A DNA stretch of 47,628 bases from NCBI RefSeq assembly GCF_002043095.1, contig NZ_MVOC01000077.1, positions 1 to 47,628 of the forward strand, given 5' to 3'. Source of the stretch: Mycobacterium sp. AT1 (GTDB lineage Bacteria; Actinomycetota; Actinomycetes; Mycobacteriales; Mycobacteriaceae). The notes below the pieces were generated by a model. It made no database searches, was not told the origin of the DNA, and worked only from the letters and a program-made list of their open reading frames with translations. Positions 33,209-41,182 of the stretch are shown here, in pieces. Numbering within the stretch: the stretch's first letter is position 1; each line of letters opens with the position of its first letter. A program made the translations under genes and the position numbers.

Positions 33209-34029
33209 AGCGGGAACTGCTGCGGCCGGGTCTGCGCGGGCTGCGGACGCTCGGGTACTGGCGGTGCCACGGGGGCGGGTCCACCATCGGTACCACGGCC
33301 AGGCTGCGCGCCCTCGGTCCGGGCCGGAGGTCGCTGCTGCGCGCGTTCTTCTTCGGCGCGCTTGGCGGCGTCCTCATCCTCCTTGCGCTTGCGCTCCTCG
33401 GAGTCATCGGCCTTGTCCGCGTTGGCTTTCTCCTCGGCGGCCTTGGCCAGTGTCTCGGCGTCGGACCCCTTGCCCGCCGAGCCGGCCATGCCCTGGATGC
33501 CCTGCATGATCTGCTGGGGGAGTTGAGTGAGGCCCTGCGCGAGGCCCTGCATCGACTGGGCCATGCCCTGGGCGAGTTGGCCGACTTGCTGCCCGACCTG
33601 GCTGGCCATCTGACCCGCCATCTCGGCGCCGCCGCCACCGGCCGCGCCTGCGCCTGCCCCACCAGCACCCGCGGCGCCTGCTGGGCCCGTGCCACCGCCG
33701 GGGCCGGAGCCCTCCAGCGTCTCGGCCGCGGCCTTGAGCTTGGCCGCGCCTTCCTGGTCGCCCTGGGCGTAGAGCTTCTCGGCCTTGCCGAGCAGTTCGG
33801 CGATGGTGTCGCTGGAGCCCTTCGTGGCTTGCAGTGTGTTGCCGCGACTTTGGGTCACGCCGTCGAGGGCGTTGTTCACCGAGAACGCGATGTTGCCGAA
33901 GGACTTGGCCACGTCGGCCGCTTGCGGCCCGCCCGCCCCGGTCAGCTGTGCCAGCCCGGCGGCGACCTGCGAGTGGATCTCAGCCAGCGGTGTCAGGCCG
34001 GCGCTGTCGAGGGTGAACTTGCCGCCCAT
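33205..34029 (-). CDS. Type VII secretion partner protein with YxxxD signal (EspC/Rv2083-like)
   Basis: A 274-aa protein. Residues 1-100 form a helical hairpin domain (LTPLAEIHSQVAAGLAQLTG, FSVNNALDGVTQSRGNTLQ) that ends with Y87AQGD91, a match to the ESX secretion signal YxxxD/E. A Gly/Ala linker (about 108-135) leads to a Met/Gln-rich amphipathic helix, a highly charged Glu/Lys helix and a Pro-rich tail ending QQFPL. No signal peptide. ATG 34029 has GAGAGGA upstream and a TAGAAT -10 box (34064-34059). It is convergent with the ABC-F gene (CTAG overlap of stops). It likely pairs with the WxG protein encoded two genes upstream. Confidence 0.75.
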   Translation of the reverse strand: MGGKFTLDSAGLTPLAEIHSQVAAGLAQLTGAGGPQAADVAKSFGNIAFSVNNALDGVTQSRGNTLQATKGSSDTIAELLGKAEKLYAQGDQEGAAKLKAAAETLEGSGPGGGTGPAGAAGAGGAGAGAAGGGGAEMAGQMASQVGQQVGQLAQGMAQSMQGLAQGLTQLPQQIMQGIQGMAGSAGKGSDAETLAKAAEEKANADKADDSEERKRKEDEDAAKRAEEERAQQRPPARTEGAQPGRGTDGGPAPVAPPVPERPQPAQTRPQQFPL

Positions 34030-34080
34030 GGTGGTCCTCTCTTCGTGCGCGTCAACCGATTCTATTGCCGGCCGCGCCTC

Positions 34081-34103
34081 AGCCGTCGCGGCAATTGACG
34101 GCT
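34081..34103 (-). terminator. Hairpin after the lipoprotein gene
   Basis: AGCCGTC-gcggcaatt-GACGGCT is a perfect 7-bp stem 9 bp beyond the lipoprotein stop and just upstream of the TAGAAT promoter of the next gene. There is no U tract. Confidence 0.4.
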
Positions 34104-34112
34104 GCGCTCACG

Positions 34113-35048
34113 TCACTTCGACTCGGCGGGCCAGCCCGGAATCGCGTCACCGTGCGGTGGGGGTGCTGCGTGAAATCCCGTGGACATGGCTGTGCGTGCG
34201 GCAGCGTCATCCGGCATGGCGGCAGCGCACTGCTGACGTACCTCGGGAGTGTCGATTTGCTCAGTGTTGCCACCGACTGGGCCCCAAACGCCGGAACTGT
34301 TGCCCGTGATGAACCATGGACCGAAGACGTCGTCTACTGGCGCTGGCTGGGGCCCAATCTGCGGCAGTGCCGGCACGGGCGGCGCCGTGTTCGCCTGTGG
34401 ACCCGTGTCGGTCAGTTCGACGCGCCAAATCTCGATACCGCCGCCGTCTCCGTGCAACGGTTGTCCGGTGGTCGGGTTGGTTATCGTCGAGAAGTACTTT
34501 GTCCGATCGTCGTCCGCAGTTCGGTAGACGGAATAGAGACCAAGGCACACGGTGGCGCGGTAGCCGCTTTCTTGGCGAGTGAGATCGAGTACGTAGGTTG
34601 GTTGATAACCGTAGATTTGTCTCGGTACGTACTTAACACCGTTCGCCTCATTGTCAGCGCGAGTCTTGGGACGCACGTACCACAGCTGAAGGAGGCTGCC
34701 CGGATCGTCTGAGGGGCCAGTGCTTTCGGCCGTAGCGCGCATGAATCCGGGGTAGACGGCCGATTGGTCACCTCCCGCGAAAGCGGTGAGTCGATACGAC
34801 TCTACGTAGGCGCGGAGCGCAACGGCAGGCCCATTCGCGAGGTCTACCCCCGGTGCCCCGGCCCATTGAAAACGAAACTCATTGGCCTCGGGGGGCCAGT
34901 TCGGAAACTGCCGTGGCGGAATCGATGAACTCGTTTGGTTAGGAGGCTGGGACGATGGCGAATGACCTCCGCATGCAGTCGCGAGCATCGCGACGACTAC
35001 CAATGTGATCAGCCTCGTCGCTCGGCCGCTTCGCCTACTTGAGTACAT
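34113..35048 (-). CDS. Lipoprotein of type VII cassette, possible immunity or accessory factor
   Basis: A 311-aa lipoprotein: basic start, hydrophobic segment TLVVVAMLATAC with lipid-attachment Cys26, then a Ser/Pro-rich spacer. The mature part has no family I recognise; it is beta-rich with many Tyr, Trp and Gly residues (FRFQWAGAPGV, LQLWYVRPKTRAD, YGYQPTYVLDLT). The gene starts inside the 3' end of the 774-aa effector gene (14-bp overlap), so they are co-translated. Base composition is clearly lower in GC than the flanks. Tight coupling to a variable type VII effector suggests an immunity protein or an envelope receptor; this is inference. Confidence 0.65.
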   Translation of the reverse strand: MYSSRRSGRATRLITLVVVAMLATACGGHSPSSQPPNQTSSSIPPRQFPNWPPEANEFRFQWAGAPGVDLANGPAVALRAYVESYRLTAFAGGDQSAVYPGFMRATAESTGPSDDPGSLLQLWYVRPKTRADNEANGVKYVPRQIYGYQPTYVLDLTRQESGYRATVCLGLYSVYRTADDDRTKYFSTITNPTTGQPLHGDGGGIEIWRVELTDTGPQANTAPPVPALPQIGPQPAPVDDVFGPWFITGNSSGVWGPVGGNTEQIDTPEVRQQCAAAMPDDAAARTAMSTGFHAAPPPHGDAIPGWPAESK

Positions 35049-37359
35049 CGCGGTATGCCTGGTCGTACCCGGCCAGCGGATTGTTGATCACGGGATCCAA
35101 GCGGTTGAAGTAGTCACTCAAGTGTCTCAGGTAAGCCTCGCGCGCCTGGTCGTACTCGTTGTAGGCCGGAATTTCGATTTGACCGTCGCCGTCCGAGTCG
35201 TAGGGCCGCATTTGCGCGATGTCCCCAGGATCGCCAATGCCGTGCGCGATGAAGGTTGAAGCCAAGGCGGATTTCATGCCCAGAGACCCCTCGATGGGGG
35301 TGTGGCCCGGATCGACGTCTCCGGGGCGTGGCCCCAAGATGGCGTCCTTCATGAGGGTCGACTGGAGTTCGAGTGCGGGTCCCGCGTGTGGAATCGCCCC
35401 AGCGAGACCAACTGCCGCATCGTAATTCGTTGACAACCGGTCCCACGCCGCCTTCCTGGCCTCGGACGCATCGGATGTTACGTCGGAAGCGGCGATGAAG
35501 GCTCCTTCAGCCGTGATTCCCTTCAATCGACCGGCGGCCTCCAGCGCGCCCGAGTCGGATGAATGCCCGCCGCTGTCGATGACGGAGTTGGCGTACTCGT
35601 TGATGTAGCCGCCCTGCACCGACGCCGAACGCGTGTCCAGAATCTTCGCCGCGTCGGGATCGGTACCCAACACGCCCATGACATTGGTGGCGTGTGGAAA
35701 GGAACGATCTGTGTCGGGGTTGTCGATCGAATGCCAGCCCGACGATCCGTCAATGTTTCGCCCCGCCATTTCATCGACGTACGGGCTCATGGCATGCGCG
35801 AGGCTTTGCGTCAGTTCGGGATTCATCTTGCCAATCGACATATTTGGTTCCGACCCAGTGCTGATGTTCATCAGAGAGTCCTTGTTTGCGGGGTCGCCCA
35901 AGTAGTCGGCCAAGGCGCTGGCAGTCTCGCCGGCCCGTTGGTTCACCATCGGATCTGACGACAACGCGTCGCGGTTGATCCAGTCGGTGAGAGTGCGGGC
36001 AGATTCACCGTTGTCCTGCCATTCGTGGGTCAGCACGTCGTGGGTGAATTCCTTGTCCGTGGTGAACATGTCGTGATTGACGACGGTGTCGCGACCCGCG
36101 GTGTCGAAAACGCGCTCGACGACTTCGTCGCCCCAGTGTTCTTGGGATCTTCCGTCTGGACTCTCTTGTGCGCTTAGCCACTCCTTGGCGTTCGACATCA
36201 TTTCGCGGTCGAGTTGAGAGCCCTGCTGGAATCGTGGGTCGCCGTCGCCGACGATGTTGGCCAGGTTCTTCAGATTCTCGGCGGCTTCGTGGCGGGCGCC
36301 GCCCTCGAAGTCGGTTTGCGTGCCGGGATATCCCGCGCTCGGATCGGGCGGACCCATGAAATCTCCGCGCTGATTGAGCGTCGCCTGAACCCCATCCGGG
36401 AGGGCACCCGTGTCACCCGGCAGCACGCCGTCGTTTGGCAATGGTCCACCAGGTTCGGACGACACGATCTGGGGGCCGTCTCCGTCATGACGCGGATAAG
36501 TGACATCGGGGTCGCTCATGACCTGCATGGCATTGGACAGGATGTCTTTGTTGGGCCCCAGTCGGTCGCGGGCTGCATTCAAGTCGTCCATGGACATCGG
36601 CTTCATCTGCGCTTGCATCTGGCCGATGAGTTCCGCCTGAACCGGGTCAAGTGGATGCTGCGCACTGTTTGGACCTAGTTGTTCGCCTTTAATGCCATTG
36701 AGTAATTCGTCGACCTTGGCCGCCGCTACTGGGTCGCCTTCGGCGACTGCCTTGTGAACCAACTCTTCCATCTGTTCGGGAGTCGGCTTGTCGTCTTTTA
36801 CCTCTTCGTCCTTGCCCTTGTCGTCGCCGAGAACGCCGTCGCCGACGCCTTCCTTCGGAGCGAACTTCTGATTCCCCAGCGCGTCGTACTCCCCACCGAG
36901 CCCGCGGATCTTGCCGCCGATGGTGGCGAGGTCCGCGTTGGACTTGGTGACGACCTCGCGGAGCTGCCCCAACCCCTTGTTCACGATCTGCATGACCATC
37001 TGGTCGTGGTTCTTGCCAGGGGGCACCGCAGCCGCGCCGTCGACGACCCACTTGCGGATCGTGTCCAGGTTCTGGCGTCCGGCCGCCACCACTTCGGAGG
37101 ACGCCGTGACGTGGCTGCTCAATTGCTTGTCGAGGGCCGCCAGCTGAGCGAACACCTTGCCGTGGTCGGCGTTGGCGGTCTGATAGGCCGAGGCACCGGC
37201 GCCGGTCCACCGCGACCCGGGTGCGGCCGACTCCACGTTCGACTGCATCGTCGTCAGGGGGCCGCTCTTGTCGAACTGCTCACCCGTGGCTGGAACCCCC
37301 TGGCCGAAGGTCTCGCGCGCGTTGGACCACGTCGAGATGAACCCGTCCAGAACACCCAC
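35035..37359 (-). CDS. Large WxG type VII secretion effector with variable C-terminus (TPR-repeat-region family, Rv0026/Rv2082-like)
   Basis: A 774-aa protein. Residues 1-170 are a conserved helical module, starting MGVLDGFISTWSNARETFGQ, with W51-T-G53 at the helix turn, as in WXG100/PPE-type proteins. The rest (about 200-774) is hydrophilic, Asp/Gly/Asn-rich and of lower GC. It carries HEAAENLKNLANIVGDG, FTHDVLTHEWQDNGESAR and a C-terminal EF-hand-like loop DSDGDGQIEIPA (721-732). No signal peptide, no transmembrane segment. From memory the N-terminal module matches mycobacterial proteins such as Rv0026 and Rv2082. GTG 37359 has AAGGGGG upstream and a TAGAAT -10 box at 37395-37390. The C-terminal activity is unknown. 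Confidence 0.75.
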   Translation of the reverse strand: MGVLDGFISTWSNARETFGQGVPATGEQFDKSGPLTTMQSNVESAAPGSRWTGAGASAYQTANADHGKVFAQLAALDKQLSSHVTASSEVVAAGRQNLDTIRKWVVDGAAAVPPGKNHDQMVMQIVNKGLGQLREVVTKSNADLATIGGKIRGLGGEYDALGNQKFAPKEGVGDGVLGDDKGKDEEVKDDKPTPEQMEELVHKAVAEGDPVAAAKVDELLNGIKGEQLGPNSAQHPLDPVQAELIGQMQAQMKPMSMDDLNAARDRLGPNKDILSNAMQVMSDPDVTYPRHDGDGPQIVSSEPGGPLPNDGVLPGDTGALPDGVQATLNQRGDFMGPPDPSAGYPGTQTDFEGGARHEAAENLKNLANIVGDGDPRFQQGSQLDREMMSNAKEWLSAQESPDGRSQEHWGDEVVERVFDTAGRDTVVNHDMFTTDKEFTHDVLTHEWQDNGESARTLTDWINRDALSSDPMVNQRAGETASALADYLGDPANKDSLMNISTGSEPNMSIGKMNPELTQSLAHAMSPYVDEMAGRNIDGSSGWHSIDNPDTDRSFPHATNVMGVLGTDPDAAKILDTRSASVQGGYINEYANSVIDSGGHSSDSGALEAAGRLKGITAEGAFIAASDVTSDASEARKAAWDRLSTNYDAAVGLAGAIPHAGPALELQSTLMKDAILGPRPGDVDPGHTPIEGSLGMKSALASTFIAHGIGDPGDIAQMRPYDSDGDGQIEIPAYNEYDQAREAYLRHLSDYFNRLDPVINNPLAGYDQAYRDVLK

Positions 37360-37389
37360 CGACAGCCCCCTTGATCGCTCGACCGCCCA

Positions 37390-37395
37390 ATTCTA
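37390..37395 (-). promoter_or_regulatory. TAGAAT -10 box of the type VII effector gene
   Basis: TAGAAT on the minus strand, 30 nt before GTG 37359, inside the 47-bp gap after the TPR gene. The same hexamer precedes the YxxxD partner gene at 34064-34059, hinting at common control. Confidence 0.45.
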
Positions 37396-37406
37396 AGTCC
37401 GCTCGA

Positions 37407-38666
37407 CTACCCGTCACCGCGGCAACTCTGGGCCTGCCGCAAGGCATCTACGGCAACCCCTCGCATGCCGATTGCCTCGAAACCGGCCGCGGCCTCCTGC
37501 AGCGCGCCGGCGTCTCCCGCCGTCAACGCCCGCGCATACGCCAGTGCCAGCCGGCCTACGACGCAACCCACGTTCACGCGCTCGATGGCGTCGCCGGCGC
37601 GCAGATCACCGAGGCGTACCGCGTCGACGAGCGCCCGAAGGGCGACCGCGGACTGACCTCCGCGCTCGGCAGCGCGGGCCGCCTCGCGTGCCGCGTTGAC
37701 CGCTCCCGGCGCGTCTCGACGGGCCGCCGCCGTCCACGCCCGCGCCACCGACAGCTCAGGGGCGAACAGCATCGATTTGAGTCCATGGCGAGCCTCGGCC
37801 TTCGCCAGGACGCGGCCCGCGTCGGCGGTCCGCCCGAGCTGACCGAGCGCCTGGGCCAACAACATCCACGCCAGCGGCCCCCAGGAGTACCCCGTCGGGG
37901 CCAGCGCGGCGGCCGCGGTCTCGAGCATCGGCACCGCGTCGGCCGCGTCGCCGCGTGCGATCAACACGTCGGCGACGAGGAGCAGACCGATCGCGTGGCT
38001 TGGGTGCGACGGTGGCGACGCGTCGACCAGCTCCTGCGCCAGGCGATGAGCGCGGTCGAGTTCACCCGACATCACCAGCGCCGTGGTCTGGCCGAACGCG
38101 CTGGTGAATCGGAGCAGGCCAGGATGTCCCGCGGCGATCGCGCGTTCGGCGAGCGCGTCGACGTCGACGAAGTTGCCCATCCTCGCGTTGCAGAGCGCCG
38201 CCGCGGACGCGGCCCAGCCGACGGCCTGCTGGTCGGCCGTCGGTGAGCTCAGGACGTCGCGCGAAAGCTGAATCGCACGTTCCGGGCTGCCGGCGTTCAT
38301 CGTGAACGTGCCAAGCAGTGCGTCCAGCGTCGCTCCTGCACCCGCCGAGGTGACGCTGCCGCGTACCGACTGTAGGAACGCGGTCGCCCGCTCCGGCTGA
38401 TTCAGCATCCAAAACTGGTTGGCCGCGCGTGGCAGCGCCCACGCCATCAAATCGGTTTCGTCCAAGGCGGATTCGTCGACCTCGGACAGCACCGCGTCGG
38501 CGTCGCGTCCCCTGCCCTGCCACGCCAGCGCCTGAGCAAGGGTCAGTCGAGCCGCGAGCGACCCGTCGTCGCGCAGCGCCGCGCGCCCCAACTCCTCGGC
38601 GGCGGCGAGGTCGCCCCGCGCCAATGCCTCGGCGGCAGGGGTCGTCCCATCTGGTCCGTCGGACAC
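37407..38666 (-). CDS. TPR-only protein resembling the middle of LuxR-family regulators (Rv1204c position)
   Basis: A 419-aa, Ala-rich all-helical protein built of TPR-like pairs (AEALARGDLAAAEELGRAAL, ARLTLAQALAWQGRGRDADAVL, LLLVADVLIARGDAADAVPMLE). The C-terminal stretch LALAYARALTAGDAGALQEA then AAGFEAIGMRGVAVDALRQA is what normally precedes the LuxR helix-turn-helix in large mycobacterial ATPase-TPR-LuxR regulators. Here the protein ends without that domain and without the N-terminal ATPase, so it is a free-standing sensor or scaffold module. GTG 38666 has a TACACT box 6 nt upstream, predicting a leaderless mRNA. Confidence 0.7.
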   Translation of the reverse strand: MSDGPDGTTPAAEALARGDLAAAEELGRAALRDDGSLAARLTLAQALAWQGRGRDADAVLSEVDESALDETDLMAWALPRAANQFWMLNQPERATAFLQSVRGSVTSAGAGATLDALLGTFTMNAGSPERAIQLSRDVLSSPTADQQAVGWAASAAALCNARMGNFVDVDALAERAIAAGHPGLLRFTSAFGQTTALVMSGELDRAHRLAQELVDASPPSHPSHAIGLLLVADVLIARGDAADAVPMLETAAAALAPTGYSWGPLAWMLLAQALGQLGRTADAGRVLAKAEARHGLKSMLFAPELSVARAWTAAARRDAPGAVNAAREAARAAERGGQSAVALRALVDAVRLGDLRAGDAIERVNVGCVVGRLALAYARALTAGDAGALQEAAAGFEAIGMRGVAVDALRQAQSCRGDG

Positions 38667-38744
38667 CGCCGCAGTGTATGGCGGTCACACCCGCCTCCAT
38701 CGGTGAAATCGGCGACCAGGGTCGCCCGCGGTACCTTGCTCGGC

Positions 38745-39323
38745 GTGCCCGCAGAAATTTCAGAAGCCCCAGAACCACGAGGCCCCTGGGCGGTCTGTGT
38801 CTATTGCGCGTCCGGCCCCACACACAAGGAGTTGCTGAAGCTGGCCTCCGACGTGGGGGAGGCGATCGCCGACCGCGACTGGACGCTGGTGTCCGGCGGC
38901 GGAAACGTCTCGGCCATGGGCGCGGTGGCGGGTGCCGCCCGGGCGCACAACGGTCGCACCGTCGGAGTGATCCCCAAGGCGCTGGTCCACCGCGAACTCG
39001 CCGACGTCGAGGCCGAGGAACTGATCGTCACCGACACCATGCGCCAGCGCAAACAGGTCATGGAGGACAGGGCCGACGCGTTCCTGGTGCTGCCCGGTGG
39101 CATCGGCACGCTCGAGGAGTTCTTCGAGGCCTGGACCGCGGGCTATCTCGGCATGCACGACAAGCCGCTGGTCATGCTCGACCCGTTCGGCCACTACGAC
39201 GGGCTCCTCGCGTGGCTGCGCGGACTGGTCGGCACCGGATACGTCGGCACGGGCGCACTCGATCGATTGATAGTCGCCACCGATGTGGCGGAGGCGCTCG
39301 ACGCATGCGCACCACCTGTGTGA
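38745..39323 (+). CDS. LOG family cytokinin riboside 5'-monophosphate phosphoribohydrolase (Rv1205-like)
   Basis: A 192-aa Lonely-Guy enzyme that cleaves ribose-5-phosphate from cytokinin nucleotides. Motifs are VYCASGPTHKE, SGGGNVSAMGAVAGAA and the signature PGGIGTLEE (117-125), with TMRQRKQVMEDRADAF before it supplying the catalytic Arg and Glu. M. tuberculosis Rv1205 makes cytokinins and its build-up sensitises cells to nitric oxide through aldehyde by-products (recalled). GTG 38745 has a TACCTT box 7 nt upstream. Divergent from the TPR gene, 30 bp ahead of fadD6. Confidence 0.93.
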   Translation: MPAEISEAPEPRGPWAVCVYCASGPTHKELLKLASDVGEAIADRDWTLVSGGGNVSAMGAVAGAARAHNGRTVGVIPKALVHRELADVEAEELIVTDTMRQRKQVMEDRADAFLVLPGGIGTLEEFFEAWTAGYLGMHDKPLVMLDPFGHYDGLLAWLRGLVGTGYVGTGALDRLIVATDVAEALDACAPPV

Positions 39324-39353
39324 CGGTTGCCACGACGCGGTTATGGTTGCGTC

Positions 39354-41165
39354 GTGAGCGACGAGAAATCCGGTACCCGCAGTAACGTCGGCCTCCTGGA
39401 CATCGCCCCGCGGCTGCCTGGACTACTGAAGGACGTGCCGGTCATCGCGCGCGGCGTCGTCACCGGCTTCCTGGCGCGGCCGACGGCGAAGACCTCCATT
39501 GGCAAGGTGTTTCAGGAGCGGGCGGCCCGCTACGGCGACAAGACCTTCATCAAGTTCGAGGACCAGCGGCTGACCTACCGCGAGTCCAACGAGACCGTCA
39601 ACCGCTACGCGGCGGTACTGGCCTCGCGTGGCGTCGGACCCGGCGACGTCGTCGGCGTCATGTTGCGCAACTCGCCGAACTCGGTGCTGTTGATGCTCGC
39701 GGTCGTCAAGTGCGGTGCCGTCGCCGGGATGCTCAACTACCACCAGCGCGGCAAGGTGCTCGCTCACAGCATCGGTTTGCTCAACGCCAAGGTCGTCGTC
39801 GCGGAGAACGACTTCATCGACCCGATCAGCGAGAGCGAGGCCGACACCGACGGGCTGATGACGCTCGACGAGCTGATCCAGCTTGCCGTCTCCGCACCGG
39901 CCACCAACCCGGCCACCACCAGCGCCGTCCTGGCCAAGGACAAGGCGTTCTACATCTTCACCTCGGGCACCACCGGGATGCCGAAGGCCAGCGTCATGAC
40001 CCACTACCGCTGGCTGCGCGCGCTGGCCGGGTTCGGCGGGCTGGGCATGCGGCTGACGACTGACGACACCCTGTACTGCTGCCTACCGCTGTACCACAAC
40101 AACGCGCTGACGGTGGCGCTGTCCTCGGTGCTCAACTCGGGATCGACACTGGCACTTGGCAAGTCGTTCTCGGCGTCGAAGTTCTGGGACGAAGTCATCC
40201 GCCATGACGCGACGGCCTTCGTCTACATCGGCGAGGTCTGCGCCTACCTGCTCAACCAGTCGCCCAAGCCCACCGACCGCAAGCACCGCGTCCGCGTCAT
40301 CGCGGGCAACGGGCTGCGCCCGGCCATCTGGGACGAGTTCACCAAGCGGTTCGGCATCGCGCGGGTCTGTGAGTTCTACGCCGCCAGCGAGGGAAACACC
40401 GCCTTCCTCAACGTGTTCAACGTCGACAAGACCACCGGCATCTGCCCGTCGCCGATCGCCTTCGTCGAATACGACGAGGAGACCGGCGGACCGCTGCGCG
40501 ACGAGGACGGTCGCGTCCGCAAGGTCAAGACCGGGCAACCCGGGTTGCTGCTGTCGAAGGTGAGCAACTTCCAGCCGTTCGACGGCTATACCGACCGCGA
40601 GGCCACCGAGAAGAAGCTGGTCCGTGACGCCTTCAAGGATGGCGACGTGTGGTTCAACACCGGCGACCTGATGCGGTCGCAGGGGTTCGGGCACGCCGCG
40701 TTCACGGACCGCCTCGGCGACACGTTCCGCTGGAAGGGTGAGAACGTCGCAACCACCGAGGTCGAGGCCGCGGTGTCGACCGACGCGCAGGTCGAGGAGT
40801 GCACGGTGTTCGGCGTCGAGGTGGAGGGCGCTGGCGGCAAGGCGGGCATGGTCGCCATCCAGCTCAAGGAGGGCCAGGAGTTCGACGGCAAGGCGCTGGC
40901 CAAGTCCGCCTACGAGCACCTCCCAGGCTATGCGGTGCCGTTGTTCGTCAGGATCACCGAGTCGCTCGCCCACACCTCGACGTTCAAGAGCCAGAAGGTC
41001 GACCTCCGCAAGGAGGGCTACGGCGGCAACTCCGGCGAGGGTGACGAGGATTCGGGGAAGGTCGAGGACCCGATCTACGTGCTCGCCGGTCGTGAAGAGG
41101 GTTACGTGGAGTTCTACGACGAGTACCCGTCGGAGGTCGTGGACGGCAAGCGCCCCAAGAACTGA
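39354..41165 (+). CDS. fadD6: FadD6, long/very-long-chain fatty acyl-CoA synthetase (FATP type)
   Basis: A 603-aa FATP/very-long-chain acyl-CoA synthetase, activating fatty acids during import. AMP-binding P-loop FYIFTSGTTGMPKASVM, CLPLYHNNALTVA, VCEFYAASEGN, FNTGDLMRSQGFGHAAFTDR and the FATP motif DRLGDTFRWKGENVATTEVE are all present. The C-terminus ends DPIYVLAG and a Tyr-rich tail, as in Rv1206. GTG 39354 is supported by a TATGGT box 6 nt upstream and by homology (SDEKSG...LLDIAPRLP). It follows the LOG gene by 30 bp but seems to have its own promoter. Confidence 0.94.
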   Translation: MSDEKSGTRSNVGLLDIAPRLPGLLKDVPVIARGVVTGFLARPTAKTSIGKVFQERAARYGDKTFIKFEDQRLTYRESNETVNRYAAVLASRGVGPGDVVGVMLRNSPNSVLLMLAVVKCGAVAGMLNYHQRGKVLAHSIGLLNAKVVVAENDFIDPISESEADTDGLMTLDELIQLAVSAPATNPATTSAVLAKDKAFYIFTSGTTGMPKASVMTHYRWLRALAGFGGLGMRLTTDDTLYCCLPLYHNNALTVALSSVLNSGSTLALGKSFSASKFWDEVIRHDATAFVYIGEVCAYLLNQSPKPTDRKHRVRVIAGNGLRPAIWDEFTKRFGIARVCEFYAASEGNTAFLNVFNVDKTTGICPSPIAFVEYDEETGGPLRDEDGRVRKVKTGQPGLLLSKVSNFQPFDGYTDREATEKKLVRDAFKDGDVWFNTGDLMRSQGFGHAAFTDRLGDTFRWKGENVATTEVEAAVSTDAQVEECTVFGVEVEGAGGKAGMVAIQLKEGQEFDGKALAKSAYEHLPGYAVPLFVRITESLAHTSTFKSQKVDLRKEGYGGNSGEGDEDSGKVEDPIYVLAGREEGYVEFYDEYPSEVVDGKRPKN

Positions 41166-41182
41166 GCCGTAGCCTGGGAGGC

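Noticed and set aside
33209..38666. Prophage or insertion element carrying the type VII cassette
   Set aside because: No integrase, transposase, tRNA target or terminal repeats are visible; only the composition and gene content are accessory-like.
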